Notes under the pieces: model-generated
Told to the model about the DNA's origin: nothing
What the model saw: the letters and a program-made list of their open reading frames with translations, nothing else
Database searches by the model: none
Program-made: the position numbers and the translations under genes
NCBI GenBank assembly: GCA_947311815.1
Contig: CAMZMA010000152.1
Location: 1 to 10,741 of the forward strand
Direction: 5' to 3'
Length of the DNA: 10,741 nucleotides
From: an uncultured Flavobacteriaceae bacterium
GTDB lineage: Bacteria; Bacteroidota; Bacteroidia; Flavobacteriales; Flavobacteriaceae
In this document: positions 1 to 7,403 of the stretch, piece by piece
How positions within the stretch are numbered: position 1 is the stretch's first letter
Layout of the letters: each line of letters opens with the position of its first letter

Positions 1-395
1 ACTTCTTACCGCAATCATCATCAGATTTTATTTACGCCATTATTGTAGAAGAATACGGGTTGATTGGTGCATTGTTAATTGTGTTTATTTACTTTTTATT
101 ACTGTTTAGAGTGTTTGTTGTGGTAAAGAAAACAACTACTATTTTCGGTACTTTATTGGTTATCGGTGTTGGTTTTCCAATTATTTTTCAAGCAACTATC
201 AATATGGCAGTTGCCACCAATATGTTTCCTGTAACAGGGCAAACATTACCGCTTATTAGTAGCGGTGGTACTTCTATTTGGATGACGTGTTTTGCACTCG
301 GAATGATTTTAAGCGTAAGTGCATCCAAAGATGAGACCGAAGAAACTATTTTAGATGATAATCCTTTAGATATTTTACATGAAGCAATCGATTAA
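1..395 (+). CDS. ftsW: FtsW, septal peptidoglycan polymerase (SEDS family), 3' part only
   Basis: The gene runs in from the left edge; its frame is open from base 3 and gives the last 130 residues. FtsW is the multi-pass membrane glycosyltransferase that polymerises lipid II at the division septum with a partner class B penicillin-binding protein. The visible part begins with the family's extracytoplasmic motif (LPQSSSDFIYAIIVEEYG, compare LPxxxxDFIFAVIAEExG). Hydrophobic segments follow near residues 20-41 and 48-72. A second family motif comes next (FPVTGQTLPLISSGGTS), then a last membrane helix and a short acidic cytoplasmic tail (about residues 107-130). The start codon and upstream helices lie outside the window. 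The stop lies 17 bases inside murG, so translation of the two genes is probably coupled. Position directly before murG supports FtsW over the paralogue RodA. Confidence 0.93.
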   Translation, partial: FLPQSSSDFIYAIIVEEYGLIGALLIVFIYFLLLFRVFVVVKKTTTIFGTLLVIGVGFPIIFQATINMAVATNMFPVTGQTLPLISSGGTSIWMTCFALGMILSVSASKDETEETILDDNPLDILHEAID

Positions 396-1482
396 TATTA
401 TCATCAGCGGAGGCGGAACAGGAGGTCATATCTATCCTGCGATTGCTATTGCCAACGAGTTAAAGTTACGGTATCCTGATGCCAATTTCTTATTTGTAGG
501 CGCAAAAGATAAAATGGAAATGGAAAAAGTGCCACAAGCAGGATATAATATTAAAGGGTTGTGGATTGCTGGAATTCAACGAAAATTAACAGCTAAAAAC
601 CTTTCTTTCCCGTTTAAATTGATAAGTAGTTTGTGGAATGCGCATAAAATTATCAAAAAATTTAAACCCGATGTTGCCATTGGTACAGGCGGTTTTGCAA
701 GCGGACCTACATTAATGGTGGCGAGTAGAAAAGGGATCCCTACGGTAATTCAAGAACAAAACTCATACCCAGGAATTACCAATAAATTATTAGGTAAAAG
801 AGCACAAAAAATTTGTGTTGCTTATGACAATTTAGAACGGTTTTTTCCGAAAAACAAACTGATAAAAACAGGAAATCCTGTGCGTCAAGATTTGTTGTCT
901 ATTCATCATAAAAGAGAAGAAGGAATTGCGTTTTTTAAGTTGGATAAAAATAAAAAAACAATCCTAATTTTAGGGGGAAGTTTAGGAGCAAGAAGAGTAA
1001 ACCAATTGATAGAAAAACAGGTAGGTTTCTTTAAAAATCAACAGGTGCAAATTATCTGGCAATGTGGTAAATTATATATTGATGCGTATAAAAAATACGA
1101 TGAATTGCCTAATGTACAAGTGCATCAGTTTATAAACAGAATGGATTTTGCCTATGCTGCGGCAGATATTATTATTTCGAGAGCAGGTGCAAGTTCGGTG
1201 TCAGAATTGTGTATTGTAGGAAAACCTGTCATTTTTATTCCGAGTCCGAATGTAGCAGAAGATCATCAAACAAAAAACGCCAAAGCAATTGCCGATAAAC
1301 ATGGCGCTATTTTGTTAAAAGAAACCGATTTAGAAACGTTTCCGATTGTGTTTGAAACCTTACTAAAAGACGAAGGGAAACAACAAAGTTTAAGCGAAAA
1401 CATACAAACACTAGCATTACCAAATGCAACAAGTGATATAGTAAACGAGATTGAAAAATTAATAAACAAAAACGTTCATTAA
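379..1482 (+). CDS. murG: MurG, UDP-GlcNAc:lipid I N-acetylglucosaminyltransferase
   Basis: MurG transfers GlcNAc from UDP-GlcNAc to lipid I on the inner face of the cytoplasmic membrane, forming lipid II. The product is 367 residues, normal for this GT28 family. The N-terminal acceptor domain shows the glycine loop GGGTGGH (residues 11-17), the second glycine-rich loop IGTGGFASGP (101-110) and EQNSYPG (126-132). The C-terminal nucleotide-sugar domain shows LGGSLGARRVNQ and the donor-binding stretch SRAGASSVSEL (267-277), in which E276 fits the ribose-contacting glutamate of the family. The ATG lies inside the end of ftsW and places the first glycine loop 10 residues from the N terminus, as usual for MurG. 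A 75-base gap with a palindromic repeat separates it from murC, the only loose junction in this cluster. Confidence 0.97.
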   Translation: MKQSINIIISGGGTGGHIYPAIAIANELKLRYPDANFLFVGAKDKMEMEKVPQAGYNIKGLWIAGIQRKLTAKNLSFPFKLISSLWNAHKIIKKFKPDVAIGTGGFASGPTLMVASRKGIPTVIQEQNSYPGITNKLLGKRAQKICVAYDNLERFFPKNKLIKTGNPVRQDLLSIHHKREEGIAFFKLDKNKKTILILGGSLGARRVNQLIEKQVGFFKNQQVQIIWQCGKLYIDAYKKYDELPNVQVHQFINRMDFAYAAADIIISRAGASSVSELCIVGKPVIFIPSPNVAEDHQTKNAKAIADKHGAILLKETDLETFPIVFETLLKDEGKQQSLSENIQTLALPNATSDIVNEIEKLINKNVH

Positions 1483-1487
1483 GCGTA

Positions 1488-1550
1488 GTCGGAATGAATA
1501 ACAGTGGCGATATAAAAACGATGAGATTGCCACGTTTCACTCGCAATGAC
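1488..1550. repeat. Imperfect palindromic intergenic element, 63 bases
   Basis: This element fills most of the murG-murC gap. It starts GTCGGAATGA and ends CTCGCAATGAC; read on the minus strand, the latter begins GTCATTGCGAG, the same terminus found at 10459-10469. An inner stem pairs GTGGCGAT (1504-1511) with ATTGCCAC (1526-1533), with one G-T wobble and a 14-base loop; the outer arms pair only loosely. I recall GTCATTGCGAG-type ends from dispersed intergenic repeats in many Bacteroidetes genomes, but cannot confirm copy number here. The right end contributes the in-frame ATG at 1546. It might also form a hairpin in the dcw transcript between murG and murC; nothing suggests termination, since no T-run follows the stem. 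Confidence 0.65.
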
Positions 1551-1557
1551 AATTAAA

Positions 1558-2919
1558 ATGAGTAAAAACAAAAACATATCGCAATGGAATTATATCTACT
1601 TCATCGGAATTGGAGGTATAGGAATGAGTGCGATTGCTCGTTATTTTGTGGCGAACGGAAAACAAGTAGCAGGTTACGACAAAACTCCTTCTAAAATTAC
1701 TGATGAGTTAACTCTTTTAGGAGTTGATATTCATTTTAATGATGATGTAAACTTGATTGCAAAACCGTTTTTAGATGCAACAAAAACGTTGGTTGTGTAT
1801 ACACCAGCAATCAAAAAACATAGCGAATTAGATTATTTTGAAATCAACAAATTTACTATTTTAAAACGTGCAGAAATATTAGGATTGATTACCAAAAACA
1901 CCTTTTGTTTTGGTGTTGCAGGTACACATGGTAAAACTACAACATCCTCTATTTTAGGACACATTATGCAACCCGAAAAAGCAACCGCTTTTTTAGGCGG
2001 AATTGCAGAAAACTACAACTCAAATCTAATTTTAGGAGAAGACAAAATATCAGTAGTAGAGGCCGATGAATTTGATCGTTCTTTTTTACAATTATCGCCA
2101 AATATAGCGTGTATTACTTCGGTAGATGCAGATCATTTAGATATTTATGGTAATCATAATGCCTTGTTGCAATCGTTTACAGATTTTGCTAGTAAAGTGT
2201 CAGATACACTTGTTGTGGCTAAAGGAATTCCGTTAAAAGGAGTCACCTACGCCATCGAATCTGATGCCGATTATAAAGCATTTGATCTTACCATTGAAAG
2301 CGGAAAATATATTTTTGATGTACAAACACCTTCAGAAATAATTGAAAATATTGAGCTGTATTTGCCAGGGAAACACAATGTAATGAATACGTTAGCGGCT
2401 TTAGCTATGGCGAATATATACGGAATTTCTTTGGATGTTATTAGAAACAGGCTACAAACATTTAAAGGCGTACAACGAAGATTTTCGTATAAAATAAACA
2501 CGAATAATTTGGTGTTGATTGATGATTATGCACATCATCCAACAGAAATAAAAGCCGTAGAAAATTCGGTGAGAGAAATGTATCCAAATCAACAAGTGCT
2601 GGCAGTTTTTCAGCCACATTTATTTAGTAGAACTCAAGATTTTGTAGATGATTTTGCTTCGGTTTTATCAAAATTTGATGAAGTATTGTTGTTAGATATT
2701 TATCCAGCGAGAGAATTGCCTATTAAAGGCGTAAATTCCGAGTGGTTGCTCGAAAAAATGACAAATCAAAAAAAGAAATTAACAACCAAAGCCAATTTGT
2801 TAGCTGAAATTAAACAATCGGCAACAAAAATTGTGATTATGATGGGTGCTGGAGACATTGGTTTGCTAGTAAATGAGGTAAAAAACGAATTAGAAATCTG
2901 TAAAAAAACAACCGTATGA
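1558..2919 (+). CDS. murC: MurC, UDP-N-acetylmuramate--L-alanine ligase
   Basis: MurC is the cytoplasmic ATP-dependent ligase that adds L-alanine to UDP-MurNAc, the first step of stem-peptide assembly. With the ATG at 1558 it is 453 residues, standard for the family. The N-terminal UDP-binding domain has GIGGIGMS (17-24). The central ATPase domain has the P-loop GTHGKTTT (122-129), EADEFDRSF (about 168-176) and DADHLDIYGN. The substrate-positioning segments LPGKHNVMN and GVQRRF and the C-terminal DDYAHHPTEI (322-331) are all present. An in-frame ATG at 1546 would add MTIK, but it lies in the end of the palindromic repeat. The ATG at 1558 follows an A-rich leader and gives a more usual N terminus, so I prefer it. 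The stop overlaps the ftsQ start as ATGA. Confidence 0.96.
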   Translation: MSKNKNISQWNYIYFIGIGGIGMSAIARYFVANGKQVAGYDKTPSKITDELTLLGVDIHFNDDVNLIAKPFLDATKTLVVYTPAIKKHSELDYFEINKFTILKRAEILGLITKNTFCFGVAGTHGKTTTSSILGHIMQPEKATAFLGGIAENYNSNLILGEDKISVVEADEFDRSFLQLSPNIACITSVDADHLDIYGNHNALLQSFTDFASKVSDTLVVAKGIPLKGVTYAIESDADYKAFDLTIESGKYIFDVQTPSEIIENIELYLPGKHNVMNTLAALAMANIYGISLDVIRNRLQTFKGVQRRFSYKINTNNLVLIDDYAHHPTEIKAVENSVREMYPNQQVLAVFQPHLFSRTQDFVDDFASVLSKFDEVLLLDIYPARELPIKGVNSEWLLEKMTNQKKKLTTKANLLAEIKQSATKIVIMMGAGDIGLLVNEVKNELEICKKTTV

Positions 2920-3635
2920 AAAAACAGTTAAAATACGTTGGTCTATTGATTTTATTGATGGGAATTGTTTTTTTATACGGATTTTCATCGCAAAGAAACG
3001 GGCGTATAAAAGTAAAAAAGGTAGCCATAGAATTTCAAGAAGGTGCTAACGGGTTTTTAACACATCAGCTAGTTGATAAAATGTTAATACAAAATCGAAA
3101 AAGTATAAAAAACCAAGCAAAAAGAGTAATAGATTTACAAAGTTTGGAGCAAAATGTTTTAAAAAATCCATTTGTAGAAAAAGCAACGGTATTTTTAACG
3201 GTAGACGGACGCTTACAAACAAGGATAAAACAACGAGAACCCATTGCAAGAATTTCAACAAATTCGGCAGTGTATTATGTAGATAAATATGGTGTAAAAG
3301 TACCTATTTCTAAAAATTATTCGGCAAGAGTTCCGTTAATTTCAGGGGTAAAAACAACCAAAGAAATAGCGCAAATTATACGTTTGTTACAGGTCATTTT
3401 AAATGATGGTTTTTTAAAAAAAGAGATTATTGGAATTCGAAAAACCAATAAGAATGAATTTGTATTTGATGTTAGAAGTGGTAATTATAAAATTATATTT
3501 GGTAAAATGGAAAATGTTGCTACCAAATTTAAAAAATTGAAAGCATTTTACAACAATACTTTTCAAAATAAAACAATAAAAAAATATAGTATCATAAATT
3601 TAAAATATCACAACCAAGTTGTGTGTACTAAATAA
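2916..3635 (+). CDS. ftsQ: FtsQ, divisome scaffold protein
   Basis: A 239-residue bitopic membrane protein: a short basic cytoplasmic N terminus (MKKQLKY), one membrane helix at about residues 8-23, and an extracytoplasmic remainder. FtsQ/DivIB links early cytoplasmic division proteins to the septal synthases FtsW and FtsI and pairs with FtsB and FtsL. The segment after the helix (IKVKKVAIEF and onward, about residues 31-100) fits a POTRA domain, ending in the typical NPFVEKATVF...LQTRIKQREPIARI pattern, followed by YYVDKYGVKVP as in the FtsQ beta domain. Sequence conservation in this family is low, so the call rests on topology, these motifs and its place between murC and ftsA. Its ATG overlaps the murC stop by four bases, which suggests translational coupling. 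Confidence 0.9.
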   Translation: MKKQLKYVGLLILLMGIVFLYGFSSQRNGRIKVKKVAIEFQEGANGFLTHQLVDKMLIQNRKSIKNQAKRVIDLQSLEQNVLKNPFVEKATVFLTVDGRLQTRIKQREPIARISTNSAVYYVDKYGVKVPISKNYSARVPLISGVKTTKEIAQIIRLLQVILNDGFLKKEIIGIRKTNKNEFVFDVRSGNYKIIFGKMENVATKFKKLKAFYNNTFQNKTIKKYSIINLKYHNQVVCTK

Positions 3636-3643
3636 TTTTTTAA

Positions 3644-4966
3644 ATGGAAAACAATAAAATAGCAGTTGGTTTAGACATTGGTACTACCAAGATTGTTGCC
3701 ATAATTGGTCGTAAAAATGAGTACGGTAAAATAGAGGTTCTAGGTATCGGAAAAGCCAAAAGTTTAGGTGTTAAACGGGGTGTGGTTAGTAATATTACAC
3801 AAACTATTCAATCTATTCAGCAAGCTGTAGATGAGGCAGAAAATATTTCAGATCATAAAATAAATGATGTAGTTGTTGGTATTGCGGGACAGCATATTAG
3901 AAGCTTGCATCATAGTGATTACATCACCAGAAATAATGCTGATGAAGTAATTGATGAAGCGGATATCGATAATTTGGTAAATCAAGTACATAAATTAGTC
4001 ATGCTTCCTGGTGAAGAAATTATACATGTATTGCCACAAGATTTCAAAGTAGAATCAGAATCAGATATCAAAGAACCTATCGGAATGTATGGCGGACGAT
4101 TAGAAGCTAATTTTCATGTAGTAGTAGGGCAAGTATCATCGATAAGAAATATTGGTAGATGTGTAAAAAGCGCAGGATTAAATTTAGCGGATATTACTTT
4201 AGAACCGTTAGCATCTGCATCCGCAGTATTAAGTCAAGAAGAAAAAGAAGCAGGAGTTGCGTTGATTGATATAGGTGGTGGAACCACAGATTTAGCTATT
4301 TTTAAAGATGGTATTATTCGTCATACGGCCGTCATTCCGTTTGGAGGAAATGTAATTACTGATGATATTAAAGAAGGTTGCTCTATCATAGAAAAACAAG
4401 CAGAATTATTAAAAATAAAGTTTGGTTCGGCGTGGCCTGGAGAAAATAAAGAAACCGAAATTGTTTCAATCCCTGGTTTACGAGGTAGAGAACCTAAAGA
4501 AATTACCTTAAAAAATCTGTCTAAGATTATACATGCAAGAGTGCAAGAAATTATTGAGCATGTGTATTTAGAAATTAAAAATTACGGACACGAAACGTCT
4601 AAAAGAAAATTGATTGCGGGCATTGTATTAACAGGTGGTGGTTCTCAATTAAAACACCTCCGTCAATTGGTAGAATATATTACGGGTATGGATGCAAGAA
4701 TTGGTTACCCAAATGAGCATTTGGCAGGAGATTCAGACGAGTTGTTATCTAGTCCAGCGTATGCTACAGCAGTTGGTTTATTAATGGAAGGCTTAGAAAA
4801 CCATGCCAAAGAAGAAGTAGAAGAAGTGCCTGTAACAGAAAATTTAGATGATGAAACGGAAACTGTAGAAGAACAAAAAGTAGTAGAAAAATTGAAGCCT
4901 AAAAAGAAATCTTTCTTTGAAAAATTCACAGAAAGTTTAAAAGATTTTTTAGACAATGCAGAATAA
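3644..4966 (+). CDS. ftsA: FtsA, actin-like membrane tether of the Z-ring
   Basis: FtsA is an ATP-binding actin homologue that anchors FtsZ filaments to the membrane and recruits later division proteins. The 440-residue product has the actin-family phosphate 1 motif DIGTTK (11-16), the FtsA-specific 1C subdomain in place of actin's 1B (roughly residues 85-165), phosphate 2 DIGGGTTD (209-216) and the adenosine motif TGGGSQL (330-336). An acidic linker (about 385-410) leads to a basic patch KPKKK and a terminal amphipathic helix (about 422-438, FFEKFTESLKDFL), the expected membrane-targeting sequence. The start is eight bases after the ftsQ stop, and ftsZ follows after 36 A-rich bases. No key residue appears to be missing. 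Confidence 0.97.
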   Translation: MENNKIAVGLDIGTTKIVAIIGRKNEYGKIEVLGIGKAKSLGVKRGVVSNITQTIQSIQQAVDEAENISDHKINDVVVGIAGQHIRSLHHSDYITRNNADEVIDEADIDNLVNQVHKLVMLPGEEIIHVLPQDFKVESESDIKEPIGMYGGRLEANFHVVVGQVSSIRNIGRCVKSAGLNLADITLEPLASASAVLSQEEKEAGVALIDIGGGTTDLAIFKDGIIRHTAVIPFGGNVITDDIKEGCSIIEKQAELLKIKFGSAWPGENKETEIVSIPGLRGREPKEITLKNLSKIIHARVQEIIEHVYLEIKNYGHETSKRKLIAGIVLTGGGSQLKHLRQLVEYITGMDARIGYPNEHLAGDSDELLSSPAYATAVGLLMEGLENHAKEEVEEVPVTENLDDETETVEEQKVVEKLKPKKKSFFEKFTESLKDFLDNAE

Positions 4967-5002
4967 AAAAGAAATAAAAACAATAAAAAGATAAACGTTA
5001 TT

Positions 5003-6898
5003 ATGAGCGCAGAATTTGATAACATTTTATTTGAGATGCCTAAAGCACAATCTAATACCATTAAAGTTATAGGTGTTGGTGGAGGAGGAAGTAATGCTGT
5101 AAACCATATGTTTCAGCAACAAATTAAAGGTGTAGACTTTGTAATTTGCAATACAGATGCCCAAGCTTTAGAAAACAGTCCCATCCCTAATAAAATACAG
5201 CTAGGAGTAAATTTAACTGCTGGTTTAGGCGCAGGTGCCAATCCAGAAGTTGGCGAAAAAGCTGCCAAAGAAAGCATGCAAGAAATACAGCAAATGCTAA
5301 ACACTCAAACCAAAATGGTGTTTATTACTGCAGGTATGGGAGGAGGAACAGGTACAGGGGCTGCACCAATTATTGCTAAAATTGCAAAAGACATGGATAT
5401 TTTAACGGTCGGAATCGTTACAATGCCTTTTCAATTTGAAGGAAGAATGCGTTCTAAACAAGCGCAAGTTGGTATTGATGAGTTAAGAAAAAATGTAGAT
5501 TCTTTAATTGTTATTAATAATAATAAATTAAGAGAAGTGTACGGAAATCTTGGTTTTAAAGCAGGTTTTTCTAAAGCAGACGAAGTATTATCTACCGCAG
5601 CAAAAGGAATTGCAGAGGTAATAACACATCACTACAAACAAAATATAGATTTACACGATGCAAAAACAGTGCTTTCTAATAGCGGGACAGCAATTATGGG
5701 TTCTGCCAAAGAATCGGGTACAAATAGGGCGAAAAATGCCATTGTGAAAGCCTTAGACTCTCCGTTGTTGAATGACAATAGAATTACGGGAGCAAAAAAT
5801 GTATTACTCTTAATTGTATCGGGTCAAAATGAGGTAACTATCGATGAAATAGGAGAAATTAACGATTATATACAAACAGAAGCAGGATATGATGCCAATA
5901 TTATTATGGGAATTGGCGAAGATAACAATTTAGAAGATTCGATTTCTGTAACTATTGTTGCTACTGGGTTTGATGTAGATCAGCAAAGTGCTATTTCTAA
6001 TGTAGAAGCTAAAAAAATTATTCATACTTTAGAAGATGAACAAAAAATAACCTATGATTTTTCTAAAAAAGAAGTGCAAAAAGATACGGTTTTAGATGCG
6101 CCAATATCATCTGTAAAAGAAGAGAAAATTGTACATATTTTAGAAGATGATGTTGTTGAAGAAACATTAGGGTTAGATGTAGTGCAAACATCAGAATTTA
6201 TAAAAAACAGTGAAGTTTCTTATGATGAAATTGTGGCAGAAACCATTTCTGAAGACGATTTTATCATTACAGATGCTACGGTGAAAAAAAATGAAGTAGA
6301 AGAGGTTGAGCAACCAAAGAAAGAAGAAGAAAATTTACTGTTCGATTTACCTTTAAAAACAATACCTAAAGTGTCAGAAAACAATCAAATTCAATTTGAA
6401 TTAACTGATGAAACTCAGCAAAAAGATGTAAAAAAATCACCAGAAAATGTTGCGAAAAATGAAGAGATTGTAGAAAAAAGATTTGTCTTAGAAGATTTTA
6501 ATGTACAACCGACTATTGGTAAAAGTTCTATTATTTCTAAAGCGAATAAAGAAGATGATGAAGAAATTCAATTTGAATTAAAAACAGCAAAACCACAAGT
6601 AGAAATTAATGAAATTAAAACGGATAGCGTAGAGGTTTCTCCGTTAGATTTAACTATTACAGAATTGCAATCGAGAGCAGAAGAAAGGCGCCAGAAAATG
6701 AAAGGATTTAACTATAAGTTTAATGATCATTTAAACAAGAATATTGATGAAATTGAACGTCAACCAGCTTATAAAAGAATGGGCGTAGATATTAACACAT
6801 CGGTATCTGACAGTAAATCTAAAACGGTTTTAAAAATTGATAATGATGAAATTCAATTAAATGCTAACAATTCTTTTTTGCATGATAATGTAGATTAG
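5003..6898 (+). CDS. ftsZ: FtsZ, tubulin-like division GTPase with long acidic linker
   Basis: FtsZ polymerises on GTP into the ring that sets the division site. The globular core spans about residues 18-324, with GVGGGGSNAV (24-33), the tubulin signature GGGTGTG (113-119) and the T7 synergy loop NIDLHD (214-219) that completes the neighbour's GTPase site. The protein is 631 residues against about 380 in E. coli. The excess is an acidic, probably disordered linker (about 325-580), long linkers being usual in flavobacteria as I recall. The linker holds two repeated short motifs: IIHTLEDE/IVHILEDD (339-346, 376-383) and IQFEL (463-467, 522-526). A conserved region IERQPAYKRMGVDI lies around 584-597 and the tail ends NSFLHDNVD; these are likely partner-binding sites. 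FtsZ is the last gene of the unit, followed at once by a terminator. Confidence 0.98.
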   Translation: MSAEFDNILFEMPKAQSNTIKVIGVGGGGSNAVNHMFQQQIKGVDFVICNTDAQALENSPIPNKIQLGVNLTAGLGAGANPEVGEKAAKESMQEIQQMLNTQTKMVFITAGMGGGTGTGAAPIIAKIAKDMDILTVGIVTMPFQFEGRMRSKQAQVGIDELRKNVDSLIVINNNKLREVYGNLGFKAGFSKADEVLSTAAKGIAEVITHHYKQNIDLHDAKTVLSNSGTAIMGSAKESGTNRAKNAIVKALDSPLLNDNRITGAKNVLLLIVSGQNEVTIDEIGEINDYIQTEAGYDANIIMGIGEDNNLEDSISVTIVATGFDVDQQSAISNVEAKKIIHTLEDEQKITYDFSKKEVQKDTVLDAPISSVKEEKIVHILEDDVVEETLGLDVVQTSEFIKNSEVSYDEIVAETISEDDFIITDATVKKNEVEEVEQPKKEEENLLFDLPLKTIPKVSENNQIQFELTDETQQKDVKKSPENVAKNEEIVEKRFVLEDFNVQPTIGKSSIISKANKEDDEEIQFELKTAKPQVEINEIKTDSVEVSPLDLTITELQSRAEERRQKMKGFNYKFNDHLNKNIDEIERQPAYKRMGVDINTSVSDSKSKTVLKIDNDEIQLNANNSFLHDNVD

Positions 6899-6922
6899 TT
6901 TATTGCAAAAATCATATAATTA

Positions 6923-6950
6923 ACGACTGCCATTTGGCGGTCGTTTTTTT
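6923..6950 (+). terminator. Rho-independent terminator after ftsZ
   Basis: A 9-pair stem ACGACTGCC/GGCGGTCGT (6923-6931 with 6936-6944, one G-U wobble) closes a four-base loop ATTT and runs into a seven-T tract (6944-6950). It lies 24 bases after the ftsZ stop and probably ends the dcw transcript. Confidence 0.9.
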
Positions 6951-6955
6951 GTTAA

Positions 6956-6970
6956 AAAATGTTACATTTT
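6956..6970. promoter_or_regulatory. 15-base perfect palindrome, possible operator
   Basis: AAAATGT-T-ACATTTT is a perfect inverted repeat with a single central base. Its right part, TGTTACATTTT (6960-6970), recurs at 7072-7082, where it overlaps the candidate promoter of the small gene downstream. The two copies start 112 bases apart. It could be a regulator binding site for that gene, but short palindromes arise easily in AT-rich DNA. Confidence 0.25.
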
Positions 6971-7053
6971 AGAAAATATTTTATAGTATCGAGCAGGTTT
7001 GTGTAAACTATCATTATTGATAAATCTTCTTGTTTTTCCTTACAATCACTCGG

Positions 7054-7083
7054 TTTGTTTGTTTTTATAGCTGTTACATTTTG
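7054..7083 (+). promoter_or_regulatory. Candidate promoter of the small membrane-protein gene
   Basis: TTTG at 7054-7057 is followed after 17 bases by TACATTTTG (7075-7083). This resembles the Bacteroidetes -33/-7 pattern (TTTG, then TAnnTTTG), though with one extra base inside the -7 element. The start codon lies about 43 bases further on. A promoter is expected here because a terminator separates this gene from ftsZ. Confidence 0.35.
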
Positions 7084-7125
7084 TTGAGATATACGTCTTT
7101 CTAGTATAAACCAATTAAAACATTT

Positions 7126-7344
7126 ATGATGAAATCAACAGTATATAATTCAGTATTTGAAAGAGGAATATTAACATCAACGTATAAAGAAGATGTAAAA
7201 TTTAGTTTTAAAAATGGTAGCGAATCATCTATTTACAAATTAAGAGAAAGTGCGAGAGAAAATTGCACATCAATGTCTTGTGCTTTTGCCGTTTCTTTAA
7301 AAGTAGTATTGGTAGCATTTGTTTTAGCAGCGATTCTTTTTTAG
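7126..7344 (+). CDS. Small tail-anchored membrane protein of unknown function
   Basis: I do not recognise this 72-residue protein. Residues 1-50 are polar, with many serines and mixed charges. Residues 52-72 form a hydrophobic stretch (CAFAVSLKVVLVAFVLAAILF) long enough for one membrane helix and ending exactly at the stop. There is no N-terminal signal peptide, so the likely topology is tail-anchored with the polar part in the cytoplasm. Two cysteines (C47, C52) sit at the membrane edge. The start is an ATGATG pair (7126 or 7129) after the A-rich leader AATTAAAACATTT. The case for a real gene is a coherent soluble-plus-helix composition, a promoter-like site upstream and a terminator immediately downstream. 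It is a single-gene unit between the ftsZ terminator and convergent aspC, so context gives no function. Confidence 0.72.
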   Translation: MMKSTVYNSVFERGILTSTYKEDVKFSFKNGSESSIYKLRESARENCTSMSCAFAVSLKVVLVAFVLAAILF

Positions 7345-7346
7345 AT

Positions 7347-7377
7347 AAAAAAACCTCACTTTTATTTGGTGAGGTTT
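7347..7377. terminator. Bidirectional terminator between convergent genes
   Basis: A 9-pair perfect stem AAACCTCAC/GTGAGGTTT (7351-7359 with 7369-7377) has a nine-base loop. On the minus strand it runs into a T-tract (the A run 7347-7353 on the plus strand), giving a good terminator for the aminotransferase unit. On the plus strand it begins seven bases after the small gene's stop, with only TTT CGTATTTT behind it, so it is weaker in that direction. Confidence 0.82.
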
Positions 7378-7403
7378 CGTATTTTGAAAAGAAATAAAAG
7401 AGT

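Noticed and set aside
1307..1552. Minus-strand open frame of 81 codons starting MSLRVKRGN
   Set aside because: It starts with TTG in the palindromic repeat and continues antisense inside murG, with low-complexity hydrophobic sequence and no family resemblance.
4705..5061. Minus-strand open frame of 118 codons across the ftsA-ftsZ junction
   Set aside because: It is antisense to two well-supported genes, and its serine- and phenylalanine-rich composition is what reverse reading of acidic, A-rich codons gives.
5003..6898. FtsZ as a fusion with an extra domain because of its 631-residue length
   Set aside because: The extra sequence is acidic and low in hydrophobic residues with no fold-like pattern, and the tail retains FtsZ-type conserved segments, so it is a long disordered linker.
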